Shown: positions 54,493 through 64,000 of the stretch, one piece after another | Numbering within the stretch: position 1 is the first letter of the stretch | How the letters are laid out: every line of letters begins with the position of its first letter | Assembly: GCF_900086595.1 (NCBI RefSeq) | Contig: NZ_LT575472.1 | Location: 3,479,692 to 3,543,691, forward strand | Direction: 5' to 3' | Length of the DNA: 64,000 nt | Source: Clostridium nigeriense | Lineage (GTDB): Bacteria; Bacillota; Clostridia; Clostridiales; Clostridiaceae | Made by a program: the position numbers and the translations under genes | The notes under the pieces: model-generated | Database searches by the model: none | What the model was told of the DNA's origin: nothing | Seen by the model: only the letters and a program-made list of their open reading frames with translations

Positions 54493-54723
54493 CTATTTTA
54501 CTCCAACGAATATTAAAAGAATTGATACTAATAAACCGTAAATTGCTGTTGCTTCTGCGAAAGCTGAACCAAGCATTAAAGCTGTAGTTATTTTACCACT
54601 TGCTTCTGGTTGTCTTGATATTCCTTCTACTGCTTTAGCAGTTGCATTTCCTATACCTATTGCTGCTCCTATACCTACTAATACAGCTATAGCTGCACCT
54701 AATGCTCTCATTGATATTTCCAT
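54493..54723 (-). CDS. atpE: F-type ATP synthase subunit c (proton type)
   Basis: A 76-residue hairpin of two membrane helices. The polar loop is [11 protein letters not shown], and the ion-binding glutamate lies in [12 protein letters not shown]. Sodium-type rings carry a Gln in helix 1 and Ser-Thr after the glutamate; here these are Ile and Ala-Thr, so proton coupling is likely. This inference rests on remembered family patterns. Confidence 0.95.
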   Translation of the reverse strand: MEISMRALGAAIAVLVGIGAAIGIGNATAKAVEGISRQPEASGKITTALMLGSAFAEATAIYGLLVSILLIFVGVK

Positions 54724-54799
54724 AATAAAAATCCTCCTTTAATAAAAAATAATTTAATAATTTTTTAATTTATAATTTAATAAAAATATTTTAGCGAAA

Positions 54800-55498
54800 T
54801 TAATGTTCTTCATGTCCTGAATGTTCTGCTATCATTTTAATATTTATCATAGTTAGCATTATAAAAATTATAGTTTGAATACCACCATCAAAAATATCAA
54901 AATATGCATGTAAAGGTACTGGTATCGCTAACTGAGCTACAAAACCTATATGATTAAGAGCTTCATAGCATAGTTCTACTAAGAATGTAGCTGCAAGTAT
55001 ATTACCAAATAATCTTAGTGCTAATGATACTGGAAGCATTATTCTTTCTAGTATATTTATAGGTGTTATTATAGCAAGTGGGAATGTATATCCACCAAAA
55101 TAACTTTTTAATCCATACTTTCGTATTGTATAGTACTGTACCATATAAAAAGTTATTAAAGCTAAAGCTACTGTTACACTGAAGCTCTTTGTTGGTACTG
55201 GTAATCCTATTAGACCTGTCAGGTTCATAAATAGTAAGAATACCGCTAAACTTCCTATAAAGGGAATTATATCTAAAAATTCCTCTCCCATATTATCTAT
55301 TACTACTTTTCTTAATGTAGTATATATAGATTCTACTACTACTTGCTTTTTGTTTGGTCTAAGCTTCATATTTCTTGTTGCCCATATTGCAATAATTGCT
55401 ACTAAAACAATAGTTATCCATTGCATTACCACTTCTGGAACTATATCAATTTTCATGGGTCCAACATAAAAAGACCATATTGGTTCTAGTGGTTCCAC
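54800..55498 (-). CDS. atpB: F-type ATP synthase subunit a
   Basis: A 232-residue membrane protein. SLALRLFGNILAATFLVELC contains the essential arginine that faces the c-ring. AYFDIFDGGIQTIIFIMLTM and NIKMIAEHSGHEEH close the protein. It forms the ion half-channels. A 76-base AT-rich gap separates it from atpE, possibly for differential translation. Confidence 0.96.
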   Translation of the reverse strand: MEPLEPIWSFYVGPMKIDIVPEVVMQWITIVLVAIIAIWATRNMKLRPNKKQVVVESIYTTLRKVVIDNMGEEFLDIIPFIGSLAVFLLFMNLTGLIGLPVPTKSFSVTVALALITFYMVQYYTIRKYGLKSYFGGYTFPLAIITPINILERIMLPVSLALRLFGNILAATFLVELCYEALNHIGFVAQLAIPVPLHAYFDIFDGGIQTIIFIMLTMINIKMIAEHSGHEEH

Positions 55499-55861
55499 TT
55501 AATCACTTCCTTTCCCTTTTTTCATCCAATAAAATACAACAAAAACAAAATGGGATAAATACCCTGAAATATATGATAAAAGTTGTATTAAATTATTTAA
55601 AAATGGCAATGCTATTAAAATAATAATAGTTATCCTAAATAAGTAACTAATAGCTAATAATGCTTTTTTATCATTTTTAAATGAATATTCAATAATTAAC
55701 CCGTTAGCAATTGTATTAATTAATGATACTATTAATCCTAAAAAGAATATTGAAGCCACTTTTAAATTAAAGAATAGGGATAATATAAGTACAAAAATGA
55801 ATCCTGCAATTAAATCGTATTTTATCATCTTAGAAATAATATTATTCATTTCTCTACTCAT
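55499..55861 (-). CDS. atpI: AtpI-like small membrane protein
   Basis: A 120-residue protein with four hydrophobic helices, starting MSREMNNIISKMIKYDLIAG. It lies first in the atp operon and touches the atpB start, the position of AtpI, which helps c-ring assembly. Sequence conservation in this family is low, so the name leans on topology and place. Confidence 0.8.
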   Translation of the reverse strand: MSREMNNIISKMIKYDLIAGFIFVLILSLFFNLKVASIFFLGLIVSLINTIANGLIIEYSFKNDKKALLAISYLFRITIIILIALPFLNNLIQLLSYISGYLSHFVFVVFYWMKKGKGSD

Positions 55862-56340
55862 TTTATCCTCACCCCCAACTAACTCTTGTTATTATAGTAC
55901 TATGAAAACATTAATGAAAACCCTAAATATGTCTATTTAACAGATTATTACTTAATTTATAATGATTATAAGAGTTTATTTCATTTTTACTTAACTAACT
56001 TCATTATATTTCATTTTATCTCCAAATATAGCTTAATGAATTTAAGTCAATTCATTTTTCTGAAAATTCACTTTCTCGTATAATATACCGTTTCTCCAAT
56101 TGATAACATTTTCAATTATCTTTTTATACTTTTCAGTCATATTTTTTTATGTTTTTTATTATTTTTTTTGTATTTTTATACTATTATCCTTTAAATTATT
56201 ATTTGAAAAATGAATAATCCATTTAATATTTATTCATATTTTTGTTTTAAAACTTATATATCATTTTATTATGATTATTATAAATTTTTATTATATATAG
56301 TATTATTATCTGAAATCATATTTATAATTCAAATAATTTT
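55862..56340. other. AT-rich gap upstream of the atp operon
   Basis: About 480 bases without a credible gene. The atp promoter probably lies at its left end, with a -10 TATAAT at 55896-55891 on the minus strand. The rest is very AT-rich with poly-T tracts (56140-56180), possibly a curved regulatory region. A 71-residue plus-strand frame at 56210 lacks a ribosome binding site. Confidence 0.5.
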
Positions 56341-56366
56341 AAAGCCCTCGATTACTCGAGGGCTTT
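56341..56366. terminator. terminator behind thlA
   Basis: AAAGCCCTCG/CGAGGGCTTT around ATTACT, T-rich on the plus side and AT-rich on the minus side. It closes the thlA transcript. Confidence 0.75.
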
Positions 56367-56377
56367 ATTTTATAATA

Positions 56378-57556
56378 TTATCTTTCAACAATAAGTGCTG
56401 TTCCCATTCCTCCACCTATGCATAAAGTTGCTAAACCTTTTTTAGCATCCCTCTTTTGCATTTCATGAATTAATGTAACAAGGATTCTTGCACCAGATGC
56501 TCCAACTGGATGACCTAAAGCAATTGCACCACCATTTACATTTACTTTACTCATATCAAAATTTAAATCTTTTGCAACTGCTAAACTTTGTGCTGCAAAA
56601 GCTTCATTAGCTTCTATTAAATCTAAATCTTCTATATTTAAATTAGCCACTTCTAAAGCTTTTTTGGTTGCATGGAATGGTCCATATCCCATTATTGAAG
56701 GATCTAAACCTTTTTGTCCATAAGAAACTATCTTTGCTAAAGGAGTAAGACCTAATTCTTCAGCCTTTTCAGCACTCATAACTACAAAAGCTGCTGCTCC
56801 ATCATTTATTCCTGAAGCGTTTCCTGCTGTTACTGTACCATCTTTTACAAATGCAGCTTTTAATTTTGCTAATCCCTCTATAGTTGAACCTAATCTTGGG
56901 AATTCATCTGTATCAAATACTTTTGGTTCTCCCTTTCTTTGAGGTATTACTACTGGAACTATTTCATCCTTAAACTTGCCAGCTTTAATAGCAGCTTCAG
57001 CTTTTAGCTGAGAGTTTAAAGCGAATTCATCTTGTTCTTCTCTAGTTAAATTCCATTCTTTTGCAATGTTTTCTGCAGTAACTCCCATATGGTAATTATT
57101 AAATGCATCCCATAATGCATCATTAATCATAGAGTCAACCATTTTTCCATCGCCCATTCTTTGACCCCATCTTGCAGTTTTCAATAGATATGGAGCTTGA
57201 GACATGTTTTCTGTTCCACCAGCTATTATAACATCAGCATCACCAGCTTTTATTATTTGAGCCGCTAATGAAACTGTTCTAAGTCCTGAACCACAAACCT
57301 TATTAACTGTCATAGCTGGAACTTCTACAGGCAAACCAGCTTTTATAGTAGCTTGTCTAGCTATATTTTGTCCAAGACCAGCTTGAATAACATTACCCAT
57401 TATTACTTCTTCAACTAATTCGCCTTTAATTCCTGCTCTATTTATAGCTTCTTTTATAACTAATGCTCCTAAATCTGCTGCTGATACATCTTTTAATGAT
57501 CCACCAAATGTACCAATTGGAGTTCTTACAGCACTTACAATTACAACTTCTCTCAT
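56378..57556 (-). CDS. thlA: acetyl-CoA acetyltransferase (thiolase)
   Basis: A 392-residue thiolase joining two acetyl-CoA to acetoacetyl-CoA, the entry to butyrate formation in clostridia. It has nucleophile C88 ([13 protein letters not shown]), the histidine in [18 protein letters not shown], and the second cysteine in [13 protein letters not shown]. The ATG at 57556 has AAGGAG eight bases before it; the frame starts two codons earlier at GTG. It stands alone, without the crt-bcd operon. Confidence 0.95.
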   Translation of the reverse strand: MREVVIVSAVRTPIGTFGGSLKDVSAADLGALVIKEAINRAGIKGELVEEVIMGNVIQAGLGQNIARQATIKAGLPVEVPAMTVNKVCGSGLRTVSLAAQIIKAGDADVIIAGGTENMSQAPYLLKTARWGQRMGDGKMVDSMINDALWDAFNNYHMGVTAENIAKEWNLTREEQDEFALNSQLKAEAAIKAGKFKDEIVPVVIPQRKGEPKVFDTDEFPRLGSTIEGLAKLKAAFVKDGTVTAGNASGINDGAAAFVVMSAEKAEELGLTPLAKIVSYGQKGLDPSIMGYGPFHATKKALEVANLNIEDLDLIEANEAFAAQSLAVAKDLNFDMSKVNVNGGAIALGHPVGASGARILVTLIHEMQKRDAKKGLATLCIGGGMGTALIVER

Positions 57557-57671
57557 ATTCACATCTCCTTATTTAATCTTAAGAATTTTCAAATTTGTTA
57601 AACAATTAACATAACTCAATTATACCACTTTCTGCCTGTTATTCAACCCAATTATCCGATTTTTTTGAATA

Positions 57672-58823
57672 TTATCTCAAATACTCTTCAATCTCTATAT
57701 TTCTTATAGAAAAATATTTTTCTATAATATCAGCTATTCTTTTTGAAGCATATCCATCACCATATGGATTTGCAGCCTTACTCATTTTTAAATATTCATC
57801 ATTATTTGTTATTAAAGTGTTAGCCTCATGAACTATTTTATTTATATCAGTTCCCACTAATTTAACAGTTCCATATTCAACAGCTTCCGGTCTTTCTGTA
57901 ACATCCCTTAATACTAAAACTGGTTTTCCTAAATGCGGTGCTTCTTCTTGTAATCCACCTGAATCAGTCATAACCATAAAACATTTATTCATTAAATTAT
58001 GTGTTTCGTTAGTATCTAGAGGTGGTAGTAAATGTATTCTTTCCTTATTTCCTAATTTTTTAGTAACTACATCCTTAACCACAGGATTTAGGTGTACTAA
58101 ATAAACTAATTCAACATCTTTGTTTTCTTCTACTATTTTATTTAATGCATCACAGATATTTTCTATTCCCTGCCCCCAATTTTCTCTTCTATGAGCAGTT
58201 ATCATAATTACTTTTTTATTTTCAAAATCTATTTCATTTAATAATTCATTTTCAAATTTATAATCTTCTTTAACAGTATGGAGCATAGCATCTATAACAG
58301 TATTTCCAGTTATAAATATTTCTTCTTCTTTAACTCCTTCTCTTAAAAGGTTTGCTTTAGAGCTTTTAGTTGGTGCAAAATGTAAGTCTGCTAAAGATCC
58401 TGTAAGTTTTCTATTCATCTCTTCAGGAAAAGGAAAATATTTATCAAAGGTTCTAAGTCCAGCTTCTACATGCCCAACCTTTATTTGCTGATAGAAGGCT
58501 GCAAGAGCACCTGAAAATGTAGTAGTTGTATCTCCGTGTACTAATATCATATCCGGTTTTTCTTCCACAAAAATTTCTTCTAACCCTTCTAAAACTCTAT
58601 TAGTAATGCCTGTTAATGTTTGCTTACTCTTCATTATATTTAAATCAAAATCAGGCTTTATATCAAATAAATCTAGAACTTGATCTAGCATTTCTCTATG
58701 TTGAGCTGTAACACATACTTTAGAGTCAATGCCTTCTCTTTTTTCTAATTCCTTTACTAAAGGAGCCATTTTAATAGCTTCTGGTCTTGTTCCAAATATA
58801 GTTATTATTTTTTTCTTTTCCAT
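57672..58823 (-). CDS. wecB: UDP-N-acetylglucosamine 2-epimerase
   Basis: A 383-residue GT-B fold enzyme starting MEKKKIITIFGTRPEAIKMA. It has VHGDTTTTFSGALAAFYQQI, AGLRTFDKYFPFPEEMNRKL, MITAHRRENWGQ and TDSGGLQEEAPHLGKPVLVL, all typical of non-hydrolysing epimerases that make UDP-ManNAc for wall polymers (also called mnaA). Upstream lie upp and rpiB, the common Firmicute order. Confidence 0.95.
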   Translation of the reverse strand: MEKKKIITIFGTRPEAIKMAPLVKELEKREGIDSKVCVTAQHREMLDQVLDLFDIKPDFDLNIMKSKQTLTGITNRVLEGLEEIFVEEKPDMILVHGDTTTTFSGALAAFYQQIKVGHVEAGLRTFDKYFPFPEEMNRKLTGSLADLHFAPTKSSKANLLREGVKEEEIFITGNTVIDAMLHTVKEDYKFENELLNEIDFENKKVIMITAHRRENWGQGIENICDALNKIVEENKDVELVYLVHLNPVVKDVVTKKLGNKERIHLLPPLDTNETHNLMNKCFMVMTDSGGLQEEAPHLGKPVLVLRDVTERPEAVEYGTVKLVGTDINKIVHEANTLITNNDEYLKMSKAANPYGDGYASKRIADIIEKYFSIRNIEIEEYLR

Positions 58824-58921
58824 TTAAGGTTCCTCCTAATATATTGTTTATATTATAAACTTATATTTTATTATCCTATATCATCATCCTTATTATACAC
58901 ATTAAAAGTTAAATAAACAAT

Positions 58922-58950
58922 TAAAGAGTAGCTTTAAAAGCTACTCTTTA
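58922..58950 (-). terminator. terminator of upp
   Basis: AAAGAGTAGCTTT and its reverse complement, with short T-rich flanks, right after the upp stop. Confidence 0.7.
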
Positions 58951-58958
58951 ATTAAAAA

Positions 58959-59588
58959 TTATTTAGTTCCAAATAATCTATCTCCAGCATCTCCAAGACC
59001 AGGAACTATGTATCCATGTTCATTTAATTTTTCATCTATACCTGCAACGTATATATCTACATCTGGATGTTCTTTTTGAACAAATTCAATTCCTTCTGGT
59101 GAGCTTATTAAACACATAAGTCTTAAGTTCTTAGCTCCTCTTCTCTTTAACATAGTTATTGCATCTGCCGCTGAACCACCTGTTGCAAGCATTGGATCTA
59201 CAACTATAACATCTCTTTCAGCTATATCTTGAGGTAATTTACAAAAATACTCTACTGGTTGAAGAGTTTCTTCATCCCTATATAATCCTATATGGCCAAC
59301 TTTCGCTGCTGGTATAAGCTTTAACATACCATCAACCATTCCTAAGCCTGCTCTTAATATTGGAACTATAGCCATCTTTTTACCTGAAAGCATTTTACAC
59401 TTAGTTTTACATATTGGAGTTTCTATTTCTACTTCCTCTGTACTTAAATCTCTAGTTACTTCATAAGCCATTAACATAGCAACTTCTTCTACTAATTCTC
59501 TAAAGTCTTTAGAACCTGTTTCCTTACTTCTTATAAAAGCTAATTTGTGTAATATTAACGGGTGATCTATTTGTGTTACTTTACTCAT
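58959..59588 (-). CDS. upp: uracil phosphoribosyltransferase
   Basis: A 209-residue salvage enzyme converting uracil and PRPP to UMP. It starts [20 protein letters not shown] and has [20 protein letters not shown], the PRPP loop [20 protein letters not shown], and the uracil-binding [17 protein letters not shown] end. It follows rpiB by 24 bases in one operon. Confidence 0.97.
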   Translation of the reverse strand: MSKVTQIDHPLILHKLAFIRSKETGSKDFRELVEEVAMLMAYEVTRDLSTEEVEIETPICKTKCKMLSGKKMAIVPILRAGLGMVDGMLKLIPAAKVGHIGLYRDEETLQPVEYFCKLPQDIAERDVIVVDPMLATGGSAADAITMLKRRGAKNLRLMCLISSPEGIEFVQKEHPDVDIYVAGIDEKLNEHGYIVPGLGDAGDRLFGTK

Positions 59589-59612
59589 CTTATTTCCTCC
59601 TATAGCATAAAT

Positions 59613-60065
59613 TTATTTATTATATTTTTTTTCAATTTCTGAAATTTTATCTATTCTAGTTTGATGTCTTCCAGCTTCAAATTCAGTATTTAAAAATGTT
59701 TTAACTATATCTAAAGCTAATCCTGGACCAACTACTCTTTGTCCTAGGGTTAATATATTTGCATTATTATGCTCTCTTGTTGCATGAGCACTAAATGTAT
59801 CTGAACATAGTGCCGCTCTTATTCCTGGAACTTTATTTGCTGCTAAACCTATACCTATACCTGTTCCACATACTAAGATTCCAAAGTCAAAATCTTTTGC
59901 TGCTACAGCTTCTGCTACTGGTAGTGCATAATCTGGATAATCACAAGACTCAGTCGAATCAGTACCAAAGTCCTTAACTTCATATCCTTCTTTAATTAGA
60001 AAATTTTTAATTTCTAATTTTAATTCAACACCACCATGATCACAGCCAATTGCTATCTTCTTCAT
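59613..60065 (-). CDS. rpiB: ribose 5-phosphate isomerase B
   Basis: A 150-residue isomerase of the pentose phosphate pathway. It shows MKKIAIGCDHGGVELKLEIK, DYPDYALPVAEAV, the catalytic cysteine in GILVCGTGIGIGLAANKVPG and the HNNANILTLGQRVVG segment. The ribosome binding site is GGAGG. A terminator separates it from tsaC upstream. Confidence 0.96.
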   Translation of the reverse strand: MKKIAIGCDHGGVELKLEIKNFLIKEGYEVKDFGTDSTESCDYPDYALPVAEAVAAKDFDFGILVCGTGIGIGLAANKVPGIRAALCSDTFSAHATREHNNANILTLGQRVVGPGLALDIVKTFLNTEFEAGRHQTRIDKISEIEKKYNK

Positions 60066-60099
60066 TTAAATTCCTCCAAACTATAATATGGTATATATA

Positions 60100-60131
60100 A
60101 AAAAAAAGGGAAGGTATTCCCCCTCCCTCCC
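60100..60131 (-). terminator. terminator of sua5/tsaC
   Basis: GGGAGG pairs with CCTTCCC (60108-60127), followed by eight T on the minus strand, between tsaC and rpiB. Confidence 0.75.
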
Positions 60132-60134
60132 TAA

Positions 60135-61184
60135 TTATACTTCTAGTATATCAAAACCTGCTGCTTTATTTAATCTATTCATTATTGCAAGACCAACTCC
60201 ATCTTCTTCAAAAGCTTGACATAAAACAAAATCAACTTTTAAATCATCACATTTTCTAAGTGCTTCAAACAAATTTCTTGCAACTTCATATAGATTTTTT
60301 TCACTTCCTAAAGTAATAACTTCACCTAATGGAAATTTACCATATAATTCATCAGTAGATAAAATTGCTACTTTTTTTTGATTTTCTATATAATTTTGTA
60401 CTATTTCGTTAATTTTTTCAATAGTTTTTTCTTTATTACCTTTTATTATTCTAAGCTTAGCCTTCGGTGCATAATGTCTATACTTCATTCCAGGTGCTTT
60501 TGGCTTTAAATCTTCTCTTGGTTTTCCTTGTATAGCCTTGTCTATAGTAATATCACTACAAACATCTCTAAGCATTTCTAATGTTATTCCACCTGGTCTT
60601 AAAACTACTGGAGGTATAACTGTACAATCTACTATTGTAGATTCAACACCTACATCACTTTTATTACCCCCTAGTATATAGTCTATTTTTCCACCTAAGT
60701 CCTCTATACACCTTTCAACATCCGTAGGACTAGGTCTTCCGGAAATATTAGCTGATGGGGCAGCTATTGGACATCCTGCAAGCTCTATCAATCTTAAGGC
60801 TATATCATTTGCTGGCATTCTAATACCTACAGATTCTAAGTTTGCACTAGTTCTATTTGGTATTATTTCTTTTTTATTTAAAATTATTGTTAAAGGACCT
60901 GGCCAAAATTTATCTATTAACTTTTGTGCTATATCAGGTACTTCAGTAACTAAATTATCTATTTTTTTAGAAGCCACATGAACTATTAATGGATTATCCT
61001 GTGGTCTTCCTTTTGCTTCAAATATTTTACTTACTGCATCTTCATTTAAAGCATTGGCTCCAAGTCCATAAACAGTTTCAGTAGGAAAGGCTACAATGCC
61101 CCCATTACATATTATGTTAGCTGCTTCTTTTAAGTATTCAATATCTTTATTAACATCTTTAATGATAGCTACCTTTGTTTCCAA
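60135..61184 (-). CDS. tsaC: threonylcarbamoyl-AMP synthase (Sua5/YwlC type)
   Basis: A 349-residue two-domain enzyme. The YrdC domain (GGIVAFPTETVYGLGANALN, KGRPQDNPLIVH, PLTIILNKKEIIPNRTSANL, CPIAAPSANISGRPSPT) makes threonylcarbamoyl-AMP. A linker and Sua5 C-terminal domain (MKYRHYAPKAKLRIIKGNKE) follow. The product feeds the TsaB/D/E complex, whose tsaE and tsaB lie 40 kb away in this window. The ATG at 61184 lies behind GAAAGAAGGAATC. Confidence 0.95.
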   Translation of the reverse strand: METKVAIIKDVNKDIEYLKEAANIICNGGIVAFPTETVYGLGANALNEDAVSKIFEAKGRPQDNPLIVHVASKKIDNLVTEVPDIAQKLIDKFWPGPLTIILNKKEIIPNRTSANLESVGIRMPANDIALRLIELAGCPIAAPSANISGRPSPTDVERCIEDLGGKIDYILGGNKSDVGVESTIVDCTVIPPVVLRPGGITLEMLRDVCSDITIDKAIQGKPREDLKPKAPGMKYRHYAPKAKLRIIKGNKEKTIEKINEIVQNYIENQKKVAILSTDELYGKFPLGEVITLGSEKNLYEVARNLFEALRKCDDLKVDFVLCQAFEEDGVGLAIMNRLNKAAGFDILEV

Positions 61185-61213
61185 AAAAGATTCCTTCTTT
61201 CCTATTAGATTTG

Positions 61214-61801
61214 TTATAGTTCTATTTGTTCTCTAGCTATTTTTATATTTTCTATAGCAGAAGCCGTATATGAAGCTCTAACACAATTTCTATATATATC
61301 ATCTAATAATGTATACTTTTTTAAAGCACCTCTTCGTATTATTTGAAAATAATAACTATCTTCTGGATTAATTTTTTTAATTTTTATGTATTCTTCAGAG
61401 GCCTCTGGATATTTCTTTAAAAAAGCTTTAGAAACTGGCTTTAAATATTTATTTCTAAACCTTACTGTACTTATAAGTATTATATCCATTTCTTCTTTAC
61501 ATTTATCAGTATGTACAATAACTACTTTATCACATAAAACAACTGATTCTTTTGAAAATAATCCACTTTTAAATTTCAACTTATTATTAATACAAGAAAA
61601 TCTTAGTTTATGATAATTTAGCTTATTTATACAAGCTATGATTATTAATACCTCTATAATTCCTAAATAGGACCACAAAAATACTGATTTTATTTGTGAT
61701 AAAAAAGCTATTAAAGGAAGAAGTATAAAAATTGTGCTCATAAGTATAAAAAAATATTTTTCATGCTTTCTTTCCTTTTTCAAGGCCTTAAGTATTTTCA
61801 T
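61214..61801 (-). CDS. membrane protein with PH-like domain, unknown
   Basis: A 195-residue protein with two N-terminal membrane helices (FFILMSTIFILLPLIAFLSQ, SVFLWSYLGIIEVLIIIAC) and a cytoplasmic beta-rich region (LRFSCINNKLKFKSGLFSKE, then VVLCDKVVIVHTDK) resembling a small PH fold. A helical tail ends NIKIAREQIEL. It sits between prfA and tsaC on the same strand. No named family. Confidence 0.68.
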   Translation of the reverse strand: MKILKALKKERKHEKYFFILMSTIFILLPLIAFLSQIKSVFLWSYLGIIEVLIIIACINKLNYHKLRFSCINNKLKFKSGLFSKESVVLCDKVVIVHTDKCKEEMDIILISTVRFRNKYLKPVSKAFLKKYPEASEEYIKIKKINPEDSYYFQIIRRGALKKYTLLDDIYRNCVRASYTASAIENIKIAREQIEL

Positions 61802-61816
61802 TTTCCCACCTACTTC

Positions 61817-61849
61817 AAAAGCCTTACATTAAAAATGCAAGGCTTTTTT
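61817..61849. terminator. terminator behind prfA
   Basis: AAAAGCCTTACATT pairs with AATGCAAGGCTTTT with one mismatch, T-rich on both sides. Confidence 0.75.
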
Positions 61850-61850
61850 A

Positions 61851-62936
61851 TTAAATAGCGTCTGTATTACCCATTTGCTTCATCTTTTCAGCTTGATCAG
61901 CTGTGATTAATGCATTTATTACTTCTTCTATATCTCCGTTTAAATATGATTCTAATTTATAAAGTGTTAAGCCTATTCTGTGATCTGTAACTCTACCTTG
62001 TGGATAGTTGTATGTTCTTATTCTTTCACTTCTATCCCCAGAACCTACTTGGCTCTTTCTATCTTCTGCTATACCAGCATTTCTTTCTGCCTCTGCAGCT
62101 TCATATAATCTAGATCTTAAAACCTTCATAGCTTTTTCTTTATTTTTTAATTGTGACTTTTCATCTTGACATGCAACAACAACTCCAGTAGGTATATGAG
62201 TAATTCTTACCGCCGAATCTGTTGTATTAACACATTGTCCTCCATTACCTGATGATCTATAAACATCTATTCTTAAATCTTTTTCATTAATTTCTATTTC
62301 TACATCATCAACTTCTGGTAAAACAGCAACTGTTGCTGTAGATGTATGAATTCTACCACTTGATTCTGTATCTGGTACTCTCTGAACTCTATGAACTCCA
62401 CTTTCATATTTAAGCTTTGAATAAGCTCCATGTCCTTTAATCATAAATACTACTTCTTTAAAACCGCCAATATCAGTTTCATTGGCACTCATAAGTTCAA
62501 CTGACCATCTTTGAGTTTCAGCGTATCTTGTGTACATTCTAAAAAGATTAGCTGCAAATAGAGCTGCTTCATCTCCACCTGCTCCTCCTCTTATTTCTAC
62601 AAATACGTTCTTTTCATCATTAGGATCCTTAGGTAATAATAAAATTTGAATATGCTTTTCTAATTCTGCTTCTCTTTCTGTTAACATTGAAATTTCTTCA
62701 GAAAGCATTTCTCTCATTTCTTTGTCGCTTTCTTCTGATAACATTTCCTTGTTTGCTTCTAAATCATCTATAACTGTTCTATATTCTCTATAGGCTGTAA
62801 CTATAGTTTCTAAATCAGCATGCTCCTTACATAGCTTTCTCCATTCGTTTTGATTAGCCATAATTGAAGGATCTGATATCTTTACAGATAATTCATCATA
62901 TTTATTCTCTATAAACGCTAATTTATCTAATAACAT
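61851..62936 (-). CDS. prfA: peptide chain release factor 1
   Basis: A 361-residue RF1, reading UAA and UAG. It has the PxT-type codon motif in [14 protein letters not shown] and the catalytic GGQ in [20 protein letters not shown]. The ATG at 62936 has GGAG eight bases before it. Downstream of prmC, which methylates the GGQ glutamine, in the usual prmC-prfA order. Confidence 0.97.
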   Translation of the reverse strand: MLLDKLAFIENKYDELSVKISDPSIMANQNEWRKLCKEHADLETIVTAYREYRTVIDDLEANKEMLSEESDKEMREMLSEEISMLTEREAELEKHIQILLLPKDPNDEKNVFVEIRGGAGGDEAALFAANLFRMYTRYAETQRWSVELMSANETDIGGFKEVVFMIKGHGAYSKLKYESGVHRVQRVPDTESSGRIHTSTATVAVLPEVDDVEIEINEKDLRIDVYRSSGNGGQCVNTTDSAVRITHIPTGVVVACQDEKSQLKNKEKAMKVLRSRLYEAAEAERNAGIAEDRKSQVGSGDRSERIRTYNYPQGRVTDHRIGLTLYKLESYLNGDIEEVINALITADQAEKMKQMGNTDAI

Positions 62937-62999
62937 AAATATCACTCCGTACTTTAAATTTTTACATCTCCCTATTATATCACAATATACAGAAATTTA

Positions 63000-64000
63000 T
63001 CAATATTTAAAGTATCCCAGTAAAACTCTGTCTAAACCCGCCAAATCTTTTACTAATTTAACATTTTTAAATCCGGCTTCTTCCATTAATATTCTAACAT
63101 CAATTCCTTGATCATGGCCTATTTCAAAAGCTAGTATCCCATTATTTTTTAATGTTATTTTGCTCTCCTCAATAATTCTTCTATAAAATACTAAGCCATC
63201 TTCTCCACCATCTAAAGCTGTATGAGGTTCATAAAGTTTAACATCATCCATTAACTTATCTATTTCACTAGCTTTTATATAAGGAGGGTTTGATACTATT
63301 AAATCATATTTTTTCTCTTCTTTAATAGGTTCTTCTAATAAATTACTTTTTATAAACTTAACTCTATTCTCTAAACCATGTTTTAAAATATTACTTTTAG
63401 TAACTTTTTCTGGAATACTAAAATTATCAATTTCATCTACACTTATATTCTTTCTATATGTTGCCAAAGCTATTCCAATGGCTCCACTTCCTGAACAAAG
63501 ATCACAAATCTCTAACTCTTCATCTTCATTAATAATAGAAAGCAACTCTTCAACAAGAATTTCAGTATCTCCTCTTGGAATTAAGACTCCTTCTTCTACA
63601 TCAAAATCTAATCCCATAAACTCTGTTTCACCTAAAATATATTTTATAGGCATTTTTTCACTTCTTTTTTCAATTAAATCTAAATACTCTTTTTCATCCT
63701 TAATTGAAACATCTTTATTTCTATTAGTAATTATATATATTTTATCCTTCCCCAAAACCATGCCTAATAGTAATTGAGAATCTAAAATATATGTATCTAT
63801 ATTTTTATCTTTTAATGCTTTAGAACCAATATCTAAAAGTTCTCCTATAGTCTTTTCTTTTGGTTTTAATCCTTCTGCAGTCATAAGAGCTGCTATGGCA
63901 ACTTCTAATTGATCATCATCAGGTTCTTTTGTTGTAAGCTCTTGAAGCTTTAGACCTGGATAAGCAATAATTTTAGATAATGAACTATTATTTTTTCCCA
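63000..64000 (-). CDS. prmC: DUF1385-PrmC fusion: release factor glutamine methyltransferase, N-terminus outside window
   Basis: The C-terminal 290 residues are PrmC/HemK: an N-terminal helical domain (KTIGELLDIGSKALKDKNID), AdoMet motif I (EICDLCSGSGAIGIALATY) and the catalytic NPPY in LIVSNPPYIKASEI. It methylates the GGQ glutamine of release factors 1 and 2. The frame does not stop or restart before PrmC. It continues to the window edge through LQELTTKEPDDDQLEVAIAA, which matches the conserved end of DUF1385 (YqhQ-like) membrane proteins. An internal ATG at 63884 could give separate PrmC, but no good ribosome binding site precedes it. Confidence 0.88.
   Translation of the reverse strand, partial: GKNNSSLSKIIAYPGLKLQELTTKEPDDDQLEVAIAALMTAEGLKPKEKTIGELLDIGSKALKDKNIDTYILDSQLLLGMVLGKDKIYIITNRNKDVSIKDEKEYLDLIEKRSEKMPIKYILGETEFMGLDFDVEEGVLIPRGDTEILVEELLSIINEDEELEICDLCSGSGAIGIALATYRKNISVDEIDNFSIPEKVTKSNILKHGLENRVKFIKSNLLEEPIKEEKKYDLIVSNPPYIKASEIDKLMDDVKLYEPHTALDGGEDGLVFYRRIIEESKITLKNNGILAFEIGHDQGIDVRILMEEAGFKNVKLVKDLAGLDRVLLGYFKY

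Noticed and set aside
54493..54723. Sodium-translocating c-ring
   Set aside because: The helix 1 glutamine and the serine after the ion-binding glutamate that mark sodium rings are absent.
56210..56425. 71-residue hydrophobic plus-strand frame
   Set aside because: It is in a very AT-rich gap, has no ribosome binding site and runs through the thlA terminator and into thlA antisense.

Overview
The window is a low-GC, AT-biased stretch of a spore-forming Clostridium (cluster I type). This rests on codon use, the sporulation genes spoIIID, spoIIQ-like, spoIID and yyaC, a clostridial raiA non-coding RNA, and the gene orders atpI-B-E-F-H-A-G-D-C / ywmB-murA-spoIID-spoIIQ-spoIIID-mbl. The species cannot be fixed from sequence reading alone.

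Positions 1 to about 19,550 are the right-hand part of a prophage that continues off the left edge. It ends with a tyrosine integrase next to a tRNA-Trp gene, the probable attachment site. Reading leftwards from the integrase come an ImmA-type protease, a CI-like repressor, a divergent promoter/operator region, a Cro-like protein, an excisionase-like protein, and a run of small early genes. A replication module follows: DUF2800 nuclease, DUF2815 protein, family A DNA polymerase, VirE-type primase/helicase, VRR-NUC nuclease and SNF2 helicase. Then come a late-regulator candidate, a promoter-terminator leader, and the packaging genes (small and large terminase, portal, head morphogenesis). The prophage also holds a nine-copy iteron array and a plus-strand mini-gene that looks like a type I toxin.

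From 19,555 on is host chromosome: tRNA-Trp; a degenerate TroA-like lipoprotein; tsaE-tsaB-rimI; a MarR/MATE pair with a long perfect palindromic operator; FMN riboswitch-ribU; tex; two membrane-linked genes; prfB with its programmed frameshift; a palindromic MITE-like insertion; secA; hpf preceded by raiA RNA; comFC, a degenerate comFA-like gene and recD2; nagA; SAM riboswitch-metK; a six-gene tRNA array; yyaC; mbl and the sporulation cluster; murA; the complete F-type ATP synthase operon; thlA, wecB, upp, rpiB, sua5/tsaC, prfA and prmC.

Functional links stand out. Genes for tRNA threonylcarbamoylation lie near both ends (tsaE/tsaB and tsaC). Both release factors and their methyltransferase are present. 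The prmC frame is continuous with an upstream DUF1385 protein. No CRISPR array, intact IS element or recognised defence island was seen. The most noteworthy signals are the toxin-like mini-gene, the late promoter-terminator leader, the iterons, the DUF1385-PrmC fusion and the repeated stem-loops.
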